Origin: Hyphomicrobium_A sp044507625
GTDB lineage: Bacteria > Pseudomonadota > Alphaproteobacteria > Rhizobiales > Hyphomicrobiaceae
Reading direction: 5' to 3'
NCBI GenBank assembly: GCA_044507625.1
Contig: JBIQJE010000008.1
Span: forward strand, 62,001-126,000
Length of the DNA: 64,000 nucleotides
Translations under genes and position numbers: made by a program
Part shown: positions 44,469-53,190 of the stretch, piece by piece
Numbering within the stretch: the first letter of the stretch is position 1
Layout: every line of letters starts with the position of its first letter
The notes under the pieces: model-generated
What the model was told of the DNA's origin: nothing
Database searches by the model: none
What the model saw: the letters and a program-made list of their open reading frames with translations, nothing else

Positions 44469-45602
44469 CTAGATCAAGTATTCAATCTTGGTGAATGCCC
44501 TATTTGGGCGCAGGAACAGTGTATCGAACCTCGCACAAATGGTGCGTCGAGCGTTATAGCCATCGACTTGACGAAGCATGCCGAGATAGCTGTTGACGCT
44601 CTGACGCAGGGAATCGAGCACCGGGGCATCAAGCGGCCGGCCGGCATCTTCCCATTTCCTGATCCGGTGCTTGCAGCGCGCCACCGACGAACGGCGCAGA
44701 TAGCACCGCCGCGGTTTCACCACGAAGCCGATGAAGTTGAAGCCGTGATGCACCATGTTGAGATGAATCTTTTTCGGATGCAGCGCGAGATGCAGGCGGT
44801 CCCGCAGGAAGGCGTCGATCTCGGAACAGTACCGCCGCAATTCCTGCGGATCCTCGTGAAACAGGATCGCATCGTCGACGTAGCGTCCGTAGTGCCGAAC
44901 TTTAAGTGTGCGCTTCACGAATTGGTCCAGCGCGTTCAAGTAGACGTTGGCGAAGAACTGGCTGGTCAGATTGCCGATCGGCAGCCCTATCCCCTCGGGC
45001 GCAAGCCGCAGGCTCTTGTGGCGCGGCACGCTCGCAAACAGTGCGGGCGTGGACTTATAGATTGCACCCTCGCGCGGGTCGTGCATGACCACCTGCGTCA
45101 CCAGCCGTCGCAGCCATGGCTCCGGGGTTTTGGCGAGCACCATATCTAGCAGAATGCGCCGGTCGATGGAGTTGAAGAAATTGGCGATGTCGATCTTGAG
45201 GTAATGTGCCGGGCGGGAACAGCCGCACGTGATGGAACGCGCAAAACCCGCCACCCGGTCGCGGCCGTAGTGATTGCCGCGCCCTGGTATGCAGGCATAG
45301 CTGTCGTGGATGAAGCCCTTGTAGAAGCGGTCCCACACGGCATTGTAGATGAGGTGATGCACGATACGGTCGCGGAAATCCGCCGCCCATATCTCCCTCA
45401 CCTTGGGATGCGAGACGACAAACGCGATACTGCGCCCGATGCGGTATTGGCCGGACTCAAGATCACGCCACAGCTTGACGAGGTTGGATTCCAGAGCGAT
45501 CTCGAAGGCAAGCTGGTTATGCGTGTTCCGTTTGCCCTTCCGGCATTCAAAATACGCATCGAACACGGCGTCGATGGTAAGCTCGGCCGGCGTCACGCAC
45601 AC
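44469..45602 (-). CDS. Diversity-generating retroelement reverse transcriptase
   Basis: A 377-residue reverse transcriptase. LKIDIANFF holds the first catalytic Asp (138); GIGLPIGNLTSQFFANVYLN includes the IGNxxSQ motif (209-215) that marks DGR enzymes; RYVDDAILF (240-248) has the catalytic YxDD. A thumb-like C-terminus follows. With Avd it reverse-transcribes TR RNA, misreading adenines, and the cDNA replaces VR. The first possible start is GTG at 45602, 36 bases after TR; the ribosome-binding site is poor. It is the last gene of the cassette VP-avd-TR-RT. Confidence 0.95.
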   Translation of the reverse strand: MCVTPAELTIDAVFDAYFECRKGKRNTHNQLAFEIALESNLVKLWRDLESGQYRIGRSIAFVVSHPKVREIWAADFRDRIVHHLIYNAVWDRFYKGFIHDSYACIPGRGNHYGRDRVAGFARSITCGCSRPAHYLKIDIANFFNSIDRRILLDMVLAKTPEPWLRRLVTQVVMHDPREGAIYKSTPALFASVPRHKSLRLAPEGIGLPIGNLTSQFFANVYLNALDQFVKRTLKVRHYGRYVDDAILFHEDPQELRRYCSEIDAFLRDRLHLALHPKKIHLNMVHHGFNFIGFVVKPRRCYLRRSSVARCKHRIRKWEDAGRPLDAPVLDSLRQSVNSYLGMLRQVDGYNARRTICARFDTLFLRPNRAFTKIEYLI

Positions 45603-45638
45603 CGAGCCGGTATGGGTTTCGGGGAAGCGGCTTCATCA

Positions 45639-45745
45639 CCGGGCACACCGGACGAGGCGGGCATTGTTCTTATTGTTGTTGTTCTGATTGCCGTCGCTGA
45701 ACCGTTGATTCCACGCATTGTTGTTATTATTCTCCGACGCGGACC
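45639..45745 (-). repeat. DGR template repeat (TR)
   Basis: A 107-bp sequence nearly identical to VR at 46360-46466. On the minus strand it is full of AAC/AAT triplets that would read as runs of Asn. It differs from VR at 16 positions, and all 16 are A on the TR coding strand. It lies between avd and the reverse transcriptase. Confidence 0.97.
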
Positions 45746-45858
45746 TCCGGCTCCGAGGCGGCTCCCACCGTTAGATGACGGACTCCTGGCGCGCGAACGG
45801 AGAAGACTCGCCCCGCCGCAGCCTTCACCGCCGCCGTTTGCGGCTGCGGGTCTTCTCT

Positions 45859-45880
45859 GGTTGGGGCCAAGGCCCCAACC
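45859..45880 (-). ncRNA. Hairpin in the avd-TR spacer, part of the TR transcript
   Basis: GGTTGGGGCC-AA-GGCCCCAACC is a perfect 10-bp stem. Just beside it, AGAAGAC...GTCTTCT with CCGCAGCC...GGCTGCGG forms a second long imperfect stem (about 45799-45857). The 170-bp spacer between avd and TR is thus highly structured, which fits an RNA element of the TR transcript or a processing site. Confidence 0.55.
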
Positions 45881-45915
45881 GCCGCCATCCGAGATGAATA
45901 TGCGCGCCGGGCGGG

Positions 45916-46287
45916 TCACGTTGTCCCCGCCCGTTCTGGCTCCATCTTCCCCGAACTTTTGAGCCATCCCTGCGCCTGGCGCCCCAGATTGTCCGTCATT
46001 TCGGCCAAACGGGCGTAGTGCTTCCTTTGCAGGATGCGCATGTCATGGCTGACCCGAATAAGCACCTGGATGATCTGAATCCGTTCCAGGATGGATTGAA
46101 TGTATTCCGTCTTGCTGTGGCTGGAATTGGCACGATAGATGAACACCACCAGCCCGACGATTTCGTCCTTGATGTTCTGGCCGAGCGTGTATTTGTACTC
46201 GCGCGGGAACAGCTTCGTTGCCTGCATGACCAGCAGCAGCAGATCGTAGGTCTGCTTGTAAATGGGAAGGTGCTCGTACTTGGCCAT
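45916..46287 (-). CDS. avd: Avd, DGR accessory variability determinant
   Basis: A 123-residue protein starting MAKYEHLPIYKQTYDLLLLV, followed by KLFPREYKYTLGQNIKDEIV and QSILERIQIIQVLIRVSHDM. This is the four-helix-bundle Avd family. Avd forms a pentameric, basic barrel that binds the reverse transcriptase and TR RNA and is needed for mutagenic homing. The ATG at 46287 is chosen over an upstream one by family length. It follows the VR end by about 70 bases. Confidence 0.92.
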   Translation of the reverse strand: MAKYEHLPIYKQTYDLLLLVMQATKLFPREYKYTLGQNIKDEIVGLVVFIYRANSSHSKTEYIQSILERIQIIQVLIRVSHDMRILQRKHYARLAEMTDNLGRQAQGWLKSSGKMEPERAGTT

Positions 46288-46311
46288 GGTCGAAACACTC
46301 AAAAATTGCCG

Positions 46312-46324
46312 GCCGCTGCGCGGC
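46312..46324 (-). repeat. Short hairpin downstream of VR
   Basis: GCCGC-TGC-GCGGC, a 5-bp perfect stem, lies 36 bases downstream of VR (in the VP direction). In the Bordetella phage DGR a hairpin at a similar distance is needed for efficient homing. The stem here is shorter than that one. Confidence 0.35.
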
Positions 46325-46353
46325 GCGGTTAAATTATTAAATAACTAAATCAC

Positions 46354-49300
46354 TCATCTCCGGGCACACCGGACGAGGCGGGCACTGTCCTTAGTGCCGC
46401 TGCTCTGATGGCCGTCGCTGAACCGCTGAAGCCACGCAAGGACGTTATTAATCTCCGACGCGGACCAGTAATATGTCCCACCACCATCAAAACCGCCGAT
46501 GGCAATTCGATGCACGTAGAATGTCGCGAGTTCATCCTTTGCCGGCAAATACCAATCGTCATGTCCGTATGCGTCCAGATTGGCGCAATACAGGGCGGCC
46601 TCATATGGTCCTCCCGCATCCGTCAATGTCACAAGCCCACCGGTGTTTAACAGGCCGGTTACTGGGGATGTGTAGCCCGTCACTGTCCAGTTGGCGGAGC
46701 CATTGTTCCAGGATTTGCTCAGGCGCGTGCCGGTGCAGGTTGACGTACCGCTGTCCCACGTCATCCCGGCATCGCATGGCGTTGTGTACATCAAGACATT
46801 ACCATCAGCCGTTATTCCGGCTACGACTGTGCCGTCCGGGCAAATTGCACCCGGTGCCGTTACCCCGCAGCCATTAGTTGCCGTGATGCTCCACGGTGTT
46901 GAGGTTGTATCACCTATCGTGACGGTCGTGCTCACGGTTCCCCCGGGCGTAGCCCCTGCATTCATCCTCAGCGCAATCGTGTCGCCCGTCGTGAAGCCGG
47001 ATAACGGTGACGCGCCCCATGCGCCGCCGTTGCGGGATATGGCCGTGCAATTGGTGCAGGTGGCGGTCAGCGGCCCGACAAATCCTGTCAGCGTCACAGC
47101 ATCGCTTGTGTAGGTCATGCCCGTCGTGGCATCGACAATATCGACAAACGAGAATGGGGCGGGGCCGCTGGCGGACAAAGTCGTCACGGTCCACGGCATG
47201 GACACAGTGCTGCCGACCGTGGCCGATGCCATGATCGGGGTGTTGTTGGCAGCGCTCGAAAGCACCCGTATCGCGATGGTGTCGCCTGCGGTAAAGCCGT
47301 TTACAACCGTGCCGCCCCAAACACCGTTACGCGCGATGGCGGTGCAATTCGCGCAGGTGGCCGTCAATGTGCCCGGAAATCCTGTCAGCGTCACCGCGTT
47401 GCTGGTGACGGTGTTGCTGGTCGGCACGCCAGTCTGATTGACGAATCCAAAAGAGATTGGCCCCGACATGGGCGAGAAGAAAGGACTCCAGCCCGTCCCG
47501 TCATAGAAATTCGGGAAATTCGTGGTGGTGTTGAAGATGATAAGGCCCGTCGCCGGGTTGCTTATTGCATTGCGCTGGGATTCTGTCATGCGCGGCGGCA
47601 GGAAGCCGCTGGCGGTGGACGCCACTTCAAGCGCAGCGGAACTGCTGGGCGTTGCGGTGCCGATACCGACATTGCCCGTGCCGCCCTTGACCGTCAGCCG
47701 CGTCGCCAGAGCCTGTTGCGCCGTTCCCGACGCACCGACTGTCGCCGTAAGAATACGCACATCGCCGGGCGCACCTGCGCCAGTGTTGCGTCCGCCCGCC
47801 AAAGACAGGTGACCGCCTGCCAGATCGGTTCCATCAGCGCCGGAACCGTTGATTGTGTAGTCGAGGGGGGTCGTCGATTTTGGCCCGCTACCAAAAAACA
47901 CATTCGCGATCGACAGTGCGTTGCCGCCGGTACCGCCTGCAACGAACTGGTTGTTGCCCGTGAGCGCACTTTGCCGGCCCATGGCAATACCGCTGAAGGT
48001 GCTGGAACCCGCACTTAGTCCAATTGCTACGCTGCCGGAGGTTGCACGGGATGCGCTGCCTATCGCGATGCCGCTGCCATCACCGCTAGTCACCGCGTTG
48101 CCGCCGACGGCGATACCACCTAAGAGAGCGGATGCGCCTTGCCCAACGGCGACACCCAATCCGGATGACGTTGCGCCGCTACCAACCACAACGCTCGATG
48201 CGACGGCATTTGTATTCGTGCCTATGGCGATGGAGTCAGCGTTTGTGGCCGTGGCCGATTTCCCGATGCGGATGGGGATACCGTTGCTGCCGTTGAAGGT
48301 CGTATCAGCGAGAATGCTAATGGCGTTGGTGAAGCGCAGGCTGTTAGAGGCTTGCAAGCGCATCTCTCCCGCCACGTCGAGCGCATATTGCGGCGATGTC
48401 GTGCCAACGCCAAGGCGCTTGCTGGTGTTGTCCCAGTGCAGAAGCGGGTCCGCGCCGAGGTCGTTGCCGTCGCGGAACTGAATGTCGCCGTCATTGCCCG
48501 CGACATCGACCTGGGCTGGGCCGAGCAGTGCGATGTTTTTGGCTATCCATTTGCTGTTCTCGTCGTCCCACGCCAGGACGTCGTCATTGTTGGGCGTCGG
48601 CACCTCCACGTCACCGATATCGTCCAGCCTGTCGATGGCGCTGATGCTCTTGAAGCTTGTGCCGTCGCAGATTTGAAGCTGCGGCGAATTCCACGCGATC
48701 ATCCCGGTTTTCGATGCGCTGCAGACCGCATCGGCGCCGATTTTCACGCCGCCTACGATGTCGAGCTTGGCGGCGGGTGAAGTGGTTCCGATGCCGACGG
48801 TGTTGGCTGTAGAATCGACAAATAAGGTATTGGCGTCGATGGTCGTATTGCCGGCAACATCCAGTGTGTCGCCGAGTGTCGTCGCGCCCGTCACCCCTAG
48901 CATATCGGAGAGTGTCGTGGCGCCGGTGACGAGCAAAGTGTTGCCCAGCGTTGTCGCGCCGGTCACGTCCAATGTTCCTGCGATAGCCGTGTTGCCGGTT
49001 GCGGCATCTACCGTCAGCTTGTCTGTATTCACCGCGACGTTGCCAGCAATGTCGAGTGTATCGGACAGCGTTGTGGCTCCGAGTACATCCATCGTATCGG
49101 AGAAGGTAGCGGCACTGGTGACGCCGAGCGTGCCGCCGATGACGGTGTTGCCGGAGGCGCCGAACGTGCCGGTTACGTCAAGGGTGTAGGCGGACGGCGT
49201 GCCGCCGATGCCAAGGCGCTTGGCGCTGTTGTCCCAATACAGGTTGCCATCTCCCGCGAAGCCGCCCGCCCCGTCGTTGAACTGCACATGGCCCGCGCTG

Positions 49301-50217
49301 CCGCCGGGCGGCGTGCGCACTTCCACCCATCCACCCGCGCCGTCGCAGAGTTCCAGGTCGTCCCGGTCGGCGTTGAGCCGCAGCGAACCTTTTTCAGTAG
49401 CGGTACACGTGGTGGCGCCGCCGCCATCCGAATCCAGCAGCAGCCCACCGTCGAGCGCAACGGTGTCACTTGACTTGGCGGAGATGATGCTGGTGGTGAT
49501 ACCCAGGAAATCCCCAATGCCGGTGTCGCGGTTGATGCTGACGCTAACCGCGCTGCCTGCAGCGTTCTTCAACTCGGCTTTGGATTGATCGCTGGTGTTC
49601 AGCGTCCACAAGCCATTGCTGGACGCTGTCGCCTCGGCATAGGTGTAGCTGAAGATCAGGTCGTCCGATCCGCTCGACTTCGTGACCTGCACCGGGCCGC
49701 CAGCATAGGCCGAGCAGGTCGTCTGAAACTGTTTGTCAGGCCCCGCCGCAATGATGGCGATGACCGGCTGGATGGAGGCCGAGGCCGTGTTGTCGCCCGT
49801 CAGGCGTTTGGTTGAGGAATTCGTCGTACCGTGGTCCCATACGCAATAGCCGTATTTGGTGCCCCACGGATCGGTCAGCGAAAGACCGAGCGTCAGCGGC
49901 AGGAAGCCGCCATTCACCGGTCCTGTCTCTCCGCCTGCCGGGGCGACGAATTCAGCAGGTTCGATTATGCCGTCGCCGTCCGGGTCGCCGCCCGCCACGC
50001 CGCCCACGGCGGCGTTGACTAGGATTTTGGCGTCCATCAGCAGGTTGTTTTCGGCGATGTTCCTTTGCGTCACCCGCGTGACGGTCGTTACAGGGCCGGT
50101 CAGCGCCTGCATGCTCACGGCGCCGAGCACCCCGACAAGGGCGACCGCGCCAAACAGCATCGCGAAGATGTTGCCGCGTTCACAGCGAAGGTGATTAAAG
50201 GAAGCCCACGATTTCAT
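46354..50217 (-). CDS. DGR variable protein: membrane-anchored fibre-like surface protein with C-type-lectin-fold tip
   Basis: A 1287-residue protein. Residues 11-37 (RCERGNIFAMLFGAVALVGV) look like a TadE/TadG- or pilin-like N-terminal segment, followed by a domain ending DPWGTKYGYCVWDHG. About 230-620 is a stalk with repeated (V)TGATTLSDTLDV units like phage tail fibres. About 690-795 has YadA-head-like repeats (IAIGSASRATSGSVAIGLSA). Two ~95-residue Ig-like repeats follow (about 940-1130). The end is a DUF1566/Lcl domain (DDWYLPAKDELATFY, YYWSASE) containing VR. Such tips bind ligands through the variable residues. GGAGG precedes the ATG. It is coupled by ATGA to the gene before it. Confidence 0.9.
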   Translation of the reverse strand: MKSWASFNHLRCERGNIFAMLFGAVALVGVLGAVSMQALTGPVTTVTRVTQRNIAENNLLMDAKILVNAAVGGVAGGDPDGDGIIEPAEFVAPAGGETGPVNGGFLPLTLGLSLTDPWGTKYGYCVWDHGTTNSSTKRLTGDNTASASIQPVIAIIAAGPDKQFQTTCSAYAGGPVQVTKSSGSDDLIFSYTYAEATASSNGLWTLNTSDQSKAELKNAAGSAVSVSINRDTGIGDFLGITTSIISAKSSDTVALDGGLLLDSDGGGATTCTATEKGSLRLNADRDDLELCDGAGGWVEVRTPPGGSAGHVQFNDGAGGFAGDGNLYWDNSAKRLGIGGTPSAYTLDVTGTFGASGNTVIGGTLGVTSAATFSDTMDVLGATTLSDTLDIAGNVAVNTDKLTVDAATGNTAIAGTLDVTGATTLGNTLLVTGATTLSDMLGVTGATTLGDTLDVAGNTTIDANTLFVDSTANTVGIGTTSPAAKLDIVGGVKIGADAVCSASKTGMIAWNSPQLQICDGTSFKSISAIDRLDDIGDVEVPTPNNDDVLAWDDENSKWIAKNIALLGPAQVDVAGNDGDIQFRDGNDLGADPLLHWDNTSKRLGVGTTSPQYALDVAGEMRLQASNSLRFTNAISILADTTFNGSNGIPIRIGKSATATNADSIAIGTNTNAVASSVVVGSGATSSGLGVAVGQGASALLGGIAVGGNAVTSGDGSGIAIGSASRATSGSVAIGLSAGSSTFSGIAMGRQSALTGNNQFVAGGTGGNALSIANVFFGSGPKSTTPLDYTINGSGADGTDLAGGHLSLAGGRNTGAGAPGDVRILTATVGASGTAQQALATRLTVKGGTGNVGIGTATPSSSAALEVASTASGFLPPRMTESQRNAISNPATGLIIFNTTTNFPNFYDGTGWSPFFSPMSGPISFGFVNQTGVPTSNTVTSNAVTLTGFPGTLTATCANCTAIARNGVWGGTVVNGFTAGDTIAIRVLSSAANNTPIMASATVGSTVSMPWTVTTLSASGPAPFSFVDIVDATTGMTYTSDAVTLTGFVGPLTATCTNCTAISRNGGAWGASPLSGFTTGDTIALRMNAGATPGGTVSTTVTIGDTTSTPWSITATNGCGVTAPGAICPDGTVVAGITADGNVLMYTTPCDAGMTWDSGTSTCTGTRLSKSWNNGSANWTVTGYTSPVTGLLNTGGLVTLTDAGGPYEAALYCANLDAYGHDDWYLPAKDELATFYVHRIAIGGFDGGGTYYWSASEINNVLAWLQRFSDGHQSSGTKDSARLVRCARR
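46360..46466 (-). repeat. DGR variable repeat (VR)
   Basis: A 107-bp match to TR covering the last 36 codons of the variable protein. Twelve codons are hit; TR Asn codons have become Ile, Val, Leu, His, Ser, Gly, Thr and Asp, plus one silent Gln change. The constant 3' part GCCCGCCTCGTCCGGTGTGC is the likely initiation-of-mutagenic-homing core. Just beyond, VR reads AGA and TR reads TGA, like an IMH/IMH* difference. Confidence 0.97.
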
Positions 50218-50411
50218 GAGCCTCCAACATGGAGTGCCTTGGCGACGCCAAGCGCATTTTGGCTCCAGACAGACACCCAAACATAGCTGATGATCATTGC
50301 TGCCAGCGCGCAGCTCAGCAGCATGACCAGCGCCCACACCAGGCGTTCGAGCCGGACCAGCCGTTGCTCCGTCCGATTGTCCTCGCTTGTGTCAATAGCT
50401 CCGCTATCCAC
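50214..50411 (-). CDS. Small membrane protein coupled to the DGR variable protein
   Basis: A 65-residue protein: charged, coiled-coil-like N-terminus (EDNRTEQRLVRLERLV) and one membrane helix (WALVMLLSCALAAMIISYVW). The stop overlaps the variable protein start as ATGA, so they are made together. It may help insert or assemble the surface protein. No known family. Confidence 0.6.
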   Translation of the reverse strand: MDSGAIDTSEDNRTEQRLVRLERLVWALVMLLSCALAAMIISYVWVSVWSQNALGVAKALHVGGS

Positions 50412-50538
50412 GCTTCCCCGACTATTTGAAGTTCACAGTCCGACCGCCCACCAACCATCCATTTTGCGCGTGGGGGATCAGGGGCGGCCGGACCGTAAAC
50501 TCGTCGCCGATCAGGGTTTCACGTTGCCTTTCGTTCAC

Positions 50539-50769
50539 CTACCTTTGTTCACTAACGTCAGCACCGCCTCTTCGCCTTATTGCCTGAAGAAGGCGAATTG
50601 CTATGGCCATGTCCTCATGGGTCAGTGGCCTCCCATCCTGGAAGTGCTTGAGCAGCGCCTGGCACGTCCGCATCTCCGGCCCGGTCAGACTGAACGTCTC
50701 CGGCGCCGCCAGACAGCGCAGGACCAATTGATAATCCGAATCCTGGACTTGAAGCGGAAGCCTGTTCAT
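50539..50769 (-). CDS. Small hypothetical protein upstream of the DGR operon
   Basis: A 76-residue protein starting MNRLPLQVQDSDYQLVLRCL, with LTHEDMAIAIRLLQAIRRRG. It looks cytosolic and helical. It lies 127 bases before the small membrane protein on the same strand. No family is recognised. Confidence 0.45.
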   Translation of the reverse strand: MNRLPLQVQDSDYQLVLRCLAAPETFSLTGPEMRTCQALLKHFQDGRPLTHEDMAIAIRLLQAIRRRGGADVSEQR

Positions 50770-50914
50770 TGGACCGCCTTCCGCGCAGAGCTGCGGATTG
50801 TCAGAGCCCGGCCCACATTCTTCGGAACATCAAAGAGCAAATTCCGAACACCCGCCCACAGAGCTTGTGGAAGCCAGTGACCGGGTATCCGGATTCTGTG
50901 TGCGTCGCGGCTGT

Positions 50915-51235
50915 TCACTCACCCTCGCTGGCCGGGGGTTTCGTCATGTCGTAGCTGTTGGGGATATGTGTCTGGCCGTCGAAGGCCGGAGTTCCGCTGC
51001 TTAACCCGCGAAGTTTTTCGTCCAACCGCCTAACGGCGCGCGCAAGGCAAACCAGTGCGGCGCGGTCGGGACCGGAAAGTCTATCTGATTGACGATCGAG
51101 AATCTGTTCGGCGCGCGCCGCTGTTGCTGAGATGGCGTCTGGGCATGTTTCAGGGAATTCCGCGCGCAGCTCTGCGGGGAATATGCTCCCCGCCAGAATC
51201 CCACCTGCCAGCAATGCAGTCAGCAACCGCGTCAT
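50915..51235 (-). CDS. Secreted small hypothetical protein
   Basis: A 106-residue protein with a signal peptide (MTRLLTALLAGGILAGSIF, cleavage probably near ELRAEF). The mature part has two Cys (ETCPDAIS and AALVCLARAV) that could form a disulphide, and is helical. GGGGAG precedes the ATG at 51235. It is on the same strand as the DGR target genes and could be part of that surface-protein operon. Confidence 0.55.
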   Translation of the reverse strand: MTRLLTALLAGGILAGSIFPAELRAEFPETCPDAISATAARAEQILDRQSDRLSGPDRAALVCLARAVRRLDEKLRGLSSGTPAFDGQTHIPNSYDMTKPPASEGE

Positions 51236-51706
51236 CAAGCTCCCCTTATGGCAAATAGCCAACCAACCGGCAGCAAGCAGGCTGGTGGCCGGGAGTTGAT
51301 AACCGCTGATGTTGAGACGGCGCGGCGCTTTTTGGCCGCGAGGCTTGGACATATAACGCCGCCTCCCGGCCATGAGACCGAGAAGCGACACAAAATCCGG
51401 CTGTGTCTGCCGCAACATCATGGGGTTATCACGCCCCAGCTGACATATGTCAGCTATTGATCAGTGTACGTTATTTTTCGGGGAAGGGTCAATGGAATAG
51501 GCCCGGGTCCAGCTGGGCGGGTCTTCTCGGCAATCGGGCAAATCTCGGTTTGCATGATTGCAAACAGAGGCGGGCAGCAGGCTCCGCTTCCGATGACATG
51601 GAAGCGGTGCATTCATTGTCCAGTGGCACTGAGAGAATTTTTTACGCGCCAGGTGACACAGCCGGAAGGCATGGCGCGAAGCGTCGAGGCGCTCCGATTT
51701 CAGTCG
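51236..51706. other. Intergenic region upstream of the DGR-associated genes
   Basis: This 471-bp stretch precedes the secreted-protein gene and follows the RHH gene. It probably holds the promoter of the 50915-46354 operon. I see no gene with a supported start and no notable repeats. Confidence 0.4.
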
Positions 51707-52114
51707 TTACCCGGTCCGATTGTTGCCCCGGATGCGGCGGCCATCCTCGATCATGTCGGGCTCTGCAATGGAGACGCCGTAAGCCTGCAAGGCGCTCATG
51801 ATGACATGACGCACGCTCGTCTGCCCGTGGGCGGCGCGAATCTTCAGATCGGTCCAGACATAGTCGGGAAGCTCGACACTGAGCGCCTTCATGCGGCTGC
51901 GCGGCGTTGCGGCGCTTTCGGGGACAACAGCGGCCTCTTCCACCGGATCCGGTTTCTGCTTCGGCGCGGGCGCTGCGGTGGGCGCCTCCCCTGCCCCGCG
52001 CTCTTTGGGTTTGACCAGCGCGCCGACGCCCTTGTCACGGGCAAGACGCTCTAGCTCCGCATCGAGATCATTCGTAACGGGCATGAAGGCCGGGCGTTGC
52101 TGTTTCATGGTCAT
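51707..52114 (-). CDS. Ribbon-helix-helix partition partner of ParA
   Basis: A 135-residue protein. The N-terminal half is charged and Pro/Ala-rich; the C-terminal part (MKALSVELPDYVWTDLKIRAAHGQTSVRHVIMSAL) is a ribbon-helix-helix motif. The start overlaps the parA stop as ATGA. This is the usual place of the small centromere-binding protein in ParA-RHH (type Ib) partition systems. Confidence 0.75.
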   Translation of the reverse strand: MTMKQQRPAFMPVTNDLDAELERLARDKGVGALVKPKERGAGEAPTAAPAPKQKPDPVEEAAVVPESAATPRSRMKALSVELPDYVWTDLKIRAAHGQTSVRHVIMSALQAYGVSIAEPDMIEDGRRIRGNNRTG

Positions 52115-52782
52115 CCTGCCTTCCGAAGCTCTTCTGTGCCGTGTTCTTCAACAATGGCGCGGATCTCGGCGAGGAGACTCAGCACCTCGGCCCCTGCCCC
52201 CTTCCCTGTCTCCGTGACCGTCGGCGGCTGGCCGTTCAGGAACATCTCGCGGTAGGCCGAGCGCTCGACGAGCGCGGTGCGAAAGAGCGGCACGCCGAGC
52301 CGCGCAAGCTCCGCATAGGCGAAGTCAGCGACGCGTGTGCGCAGGGGATAGACCTTGGTGAGCAGCAGGCGATACGGGATTGGCCGGCTGGTGGTCTCGC
52401 GCACGTCGCGTATGTCGCTGATGACGACGAGCGCCTCGCGCAGATCCGGCTCGGATGCCTGGGCAGGGATGACGACAAGGTCGGAGCGCGCCAGCGCCTT
52501 GAACAAGGTGACCTCCCGGCTGCCCGGCAGATCGATGCAGATATGATCGTAGCGCCCGGACCCTTCGGCCTCGCGGAAGAACTCTCCGAATTTCTGCGGA
52601 TCAATCGCGGCGACGGTCAGGTTCTCGATGGGCGCCTTGCGCGCCCATCGGTCGAGCGTGCGGTTCTGGTCGAGATCGATGAGCAGGACGCGGGCGCCCT
52701 CGAGGGCAAGCGCGGCGGCGATGCAGGCGCAGGTGGTGGACTTCCCTACTCCGCCCTTTGAGGACGCAAACGTGACAATCAT
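52111..52782 (-). CDS. parA: ParA/VirC1-type partition ATPase
   Basis: A 223-residue ATPase without an N-terminal DNA-binding domain. The deviant Walker A is KGGVGKST (9-16), with VLLIDLDQN and ICIDLPGS following. It segregates DNA by dynamic binding to the nucleoid, or acts like VirC1 in transfer. Coupling with an RHH gene and closeness to repA favour plasmid partition. The ATG at 52782 gives the standard MIVTFASSKGG N-terminus. Confidence 0.92.
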   Translation of the reverse strand: MIVTFASSKGGVGKSTTCACIAAALALEGARVLLIDLDQNRTLDRWARKAPIENLTVAAIDPQKFGEFFREAEGSGRYDHICIDLPGSREVTLFKALARSDLVVIPAQASEPDLREALVVISDIRDVRETTSRPIPYRLLLTKVYPLRTRVADFAYAELARLGVPLFRTALVERSAYREMFLNGQPPTVTETGKGAGAEVLSLLAEIRAIVEEHGTEELRKAG

Positions 52783-53190
52783 GCAAAAGACCGGAACATC
52801 AATTGAGCAAATATGGACTTGGGTAAATGTACATCTGAACACTTCAACATTTTTAGGCTACCGGATTCGTTCAATCCGCCAAGTCGAATTTTGCAGCGTT
52901 CCGCAATTGTGAAATGGCGCAAGTCGCGGATTGCGAAGATAGACAAGAGTGCAAAACAGCAAATGCTATGATGTGTATTTGCAAAAATGCGGCTTCCATC
53001 AAAACTGCAATTCCGTGTTTCTACATTTGCTGAGTGGTGGGGGACGGGGAGGCGAACCACTGCCCCAGCTCCTTCGCGGGAAGGGCAGGGCATTCTGCCG
53101 CCCGGCCATCATGCGCGCAGCCACGGCGCCTCGCGCCGTCGGCAACACAGATGCTCGGTTGCGGATTTGCACATTTGTGGATTTGCAGAT
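52783..53190. other. Region upstream of parA; possible centromere
   Basis: A 408-bp non-coding stretch between fic and parA. The part near 52920-53030 is AT-rich and, with 53160-53190, contains several ATTTGCA/TGCAAAT-like words (e.g. GATTTGCACATTTGTGGATT). The parS site and parA promoter would be expected here; the repeats are too loose to define it. Confidence 0.35.

Noticed and set aside
45593..45967. Frame across TR and the avd-TR spacer
   Set aside because: TR explains the bases; the product is low complexity and has no start signal.
46350..46619. Alternative frame over VR
   Set aside because: Shadow of the variable protein C-terminus.
44469..51706. A second variable repeat for the DGR
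   Set aside because: No other stretch in the cassette or the window matches TR beyond short chance words.
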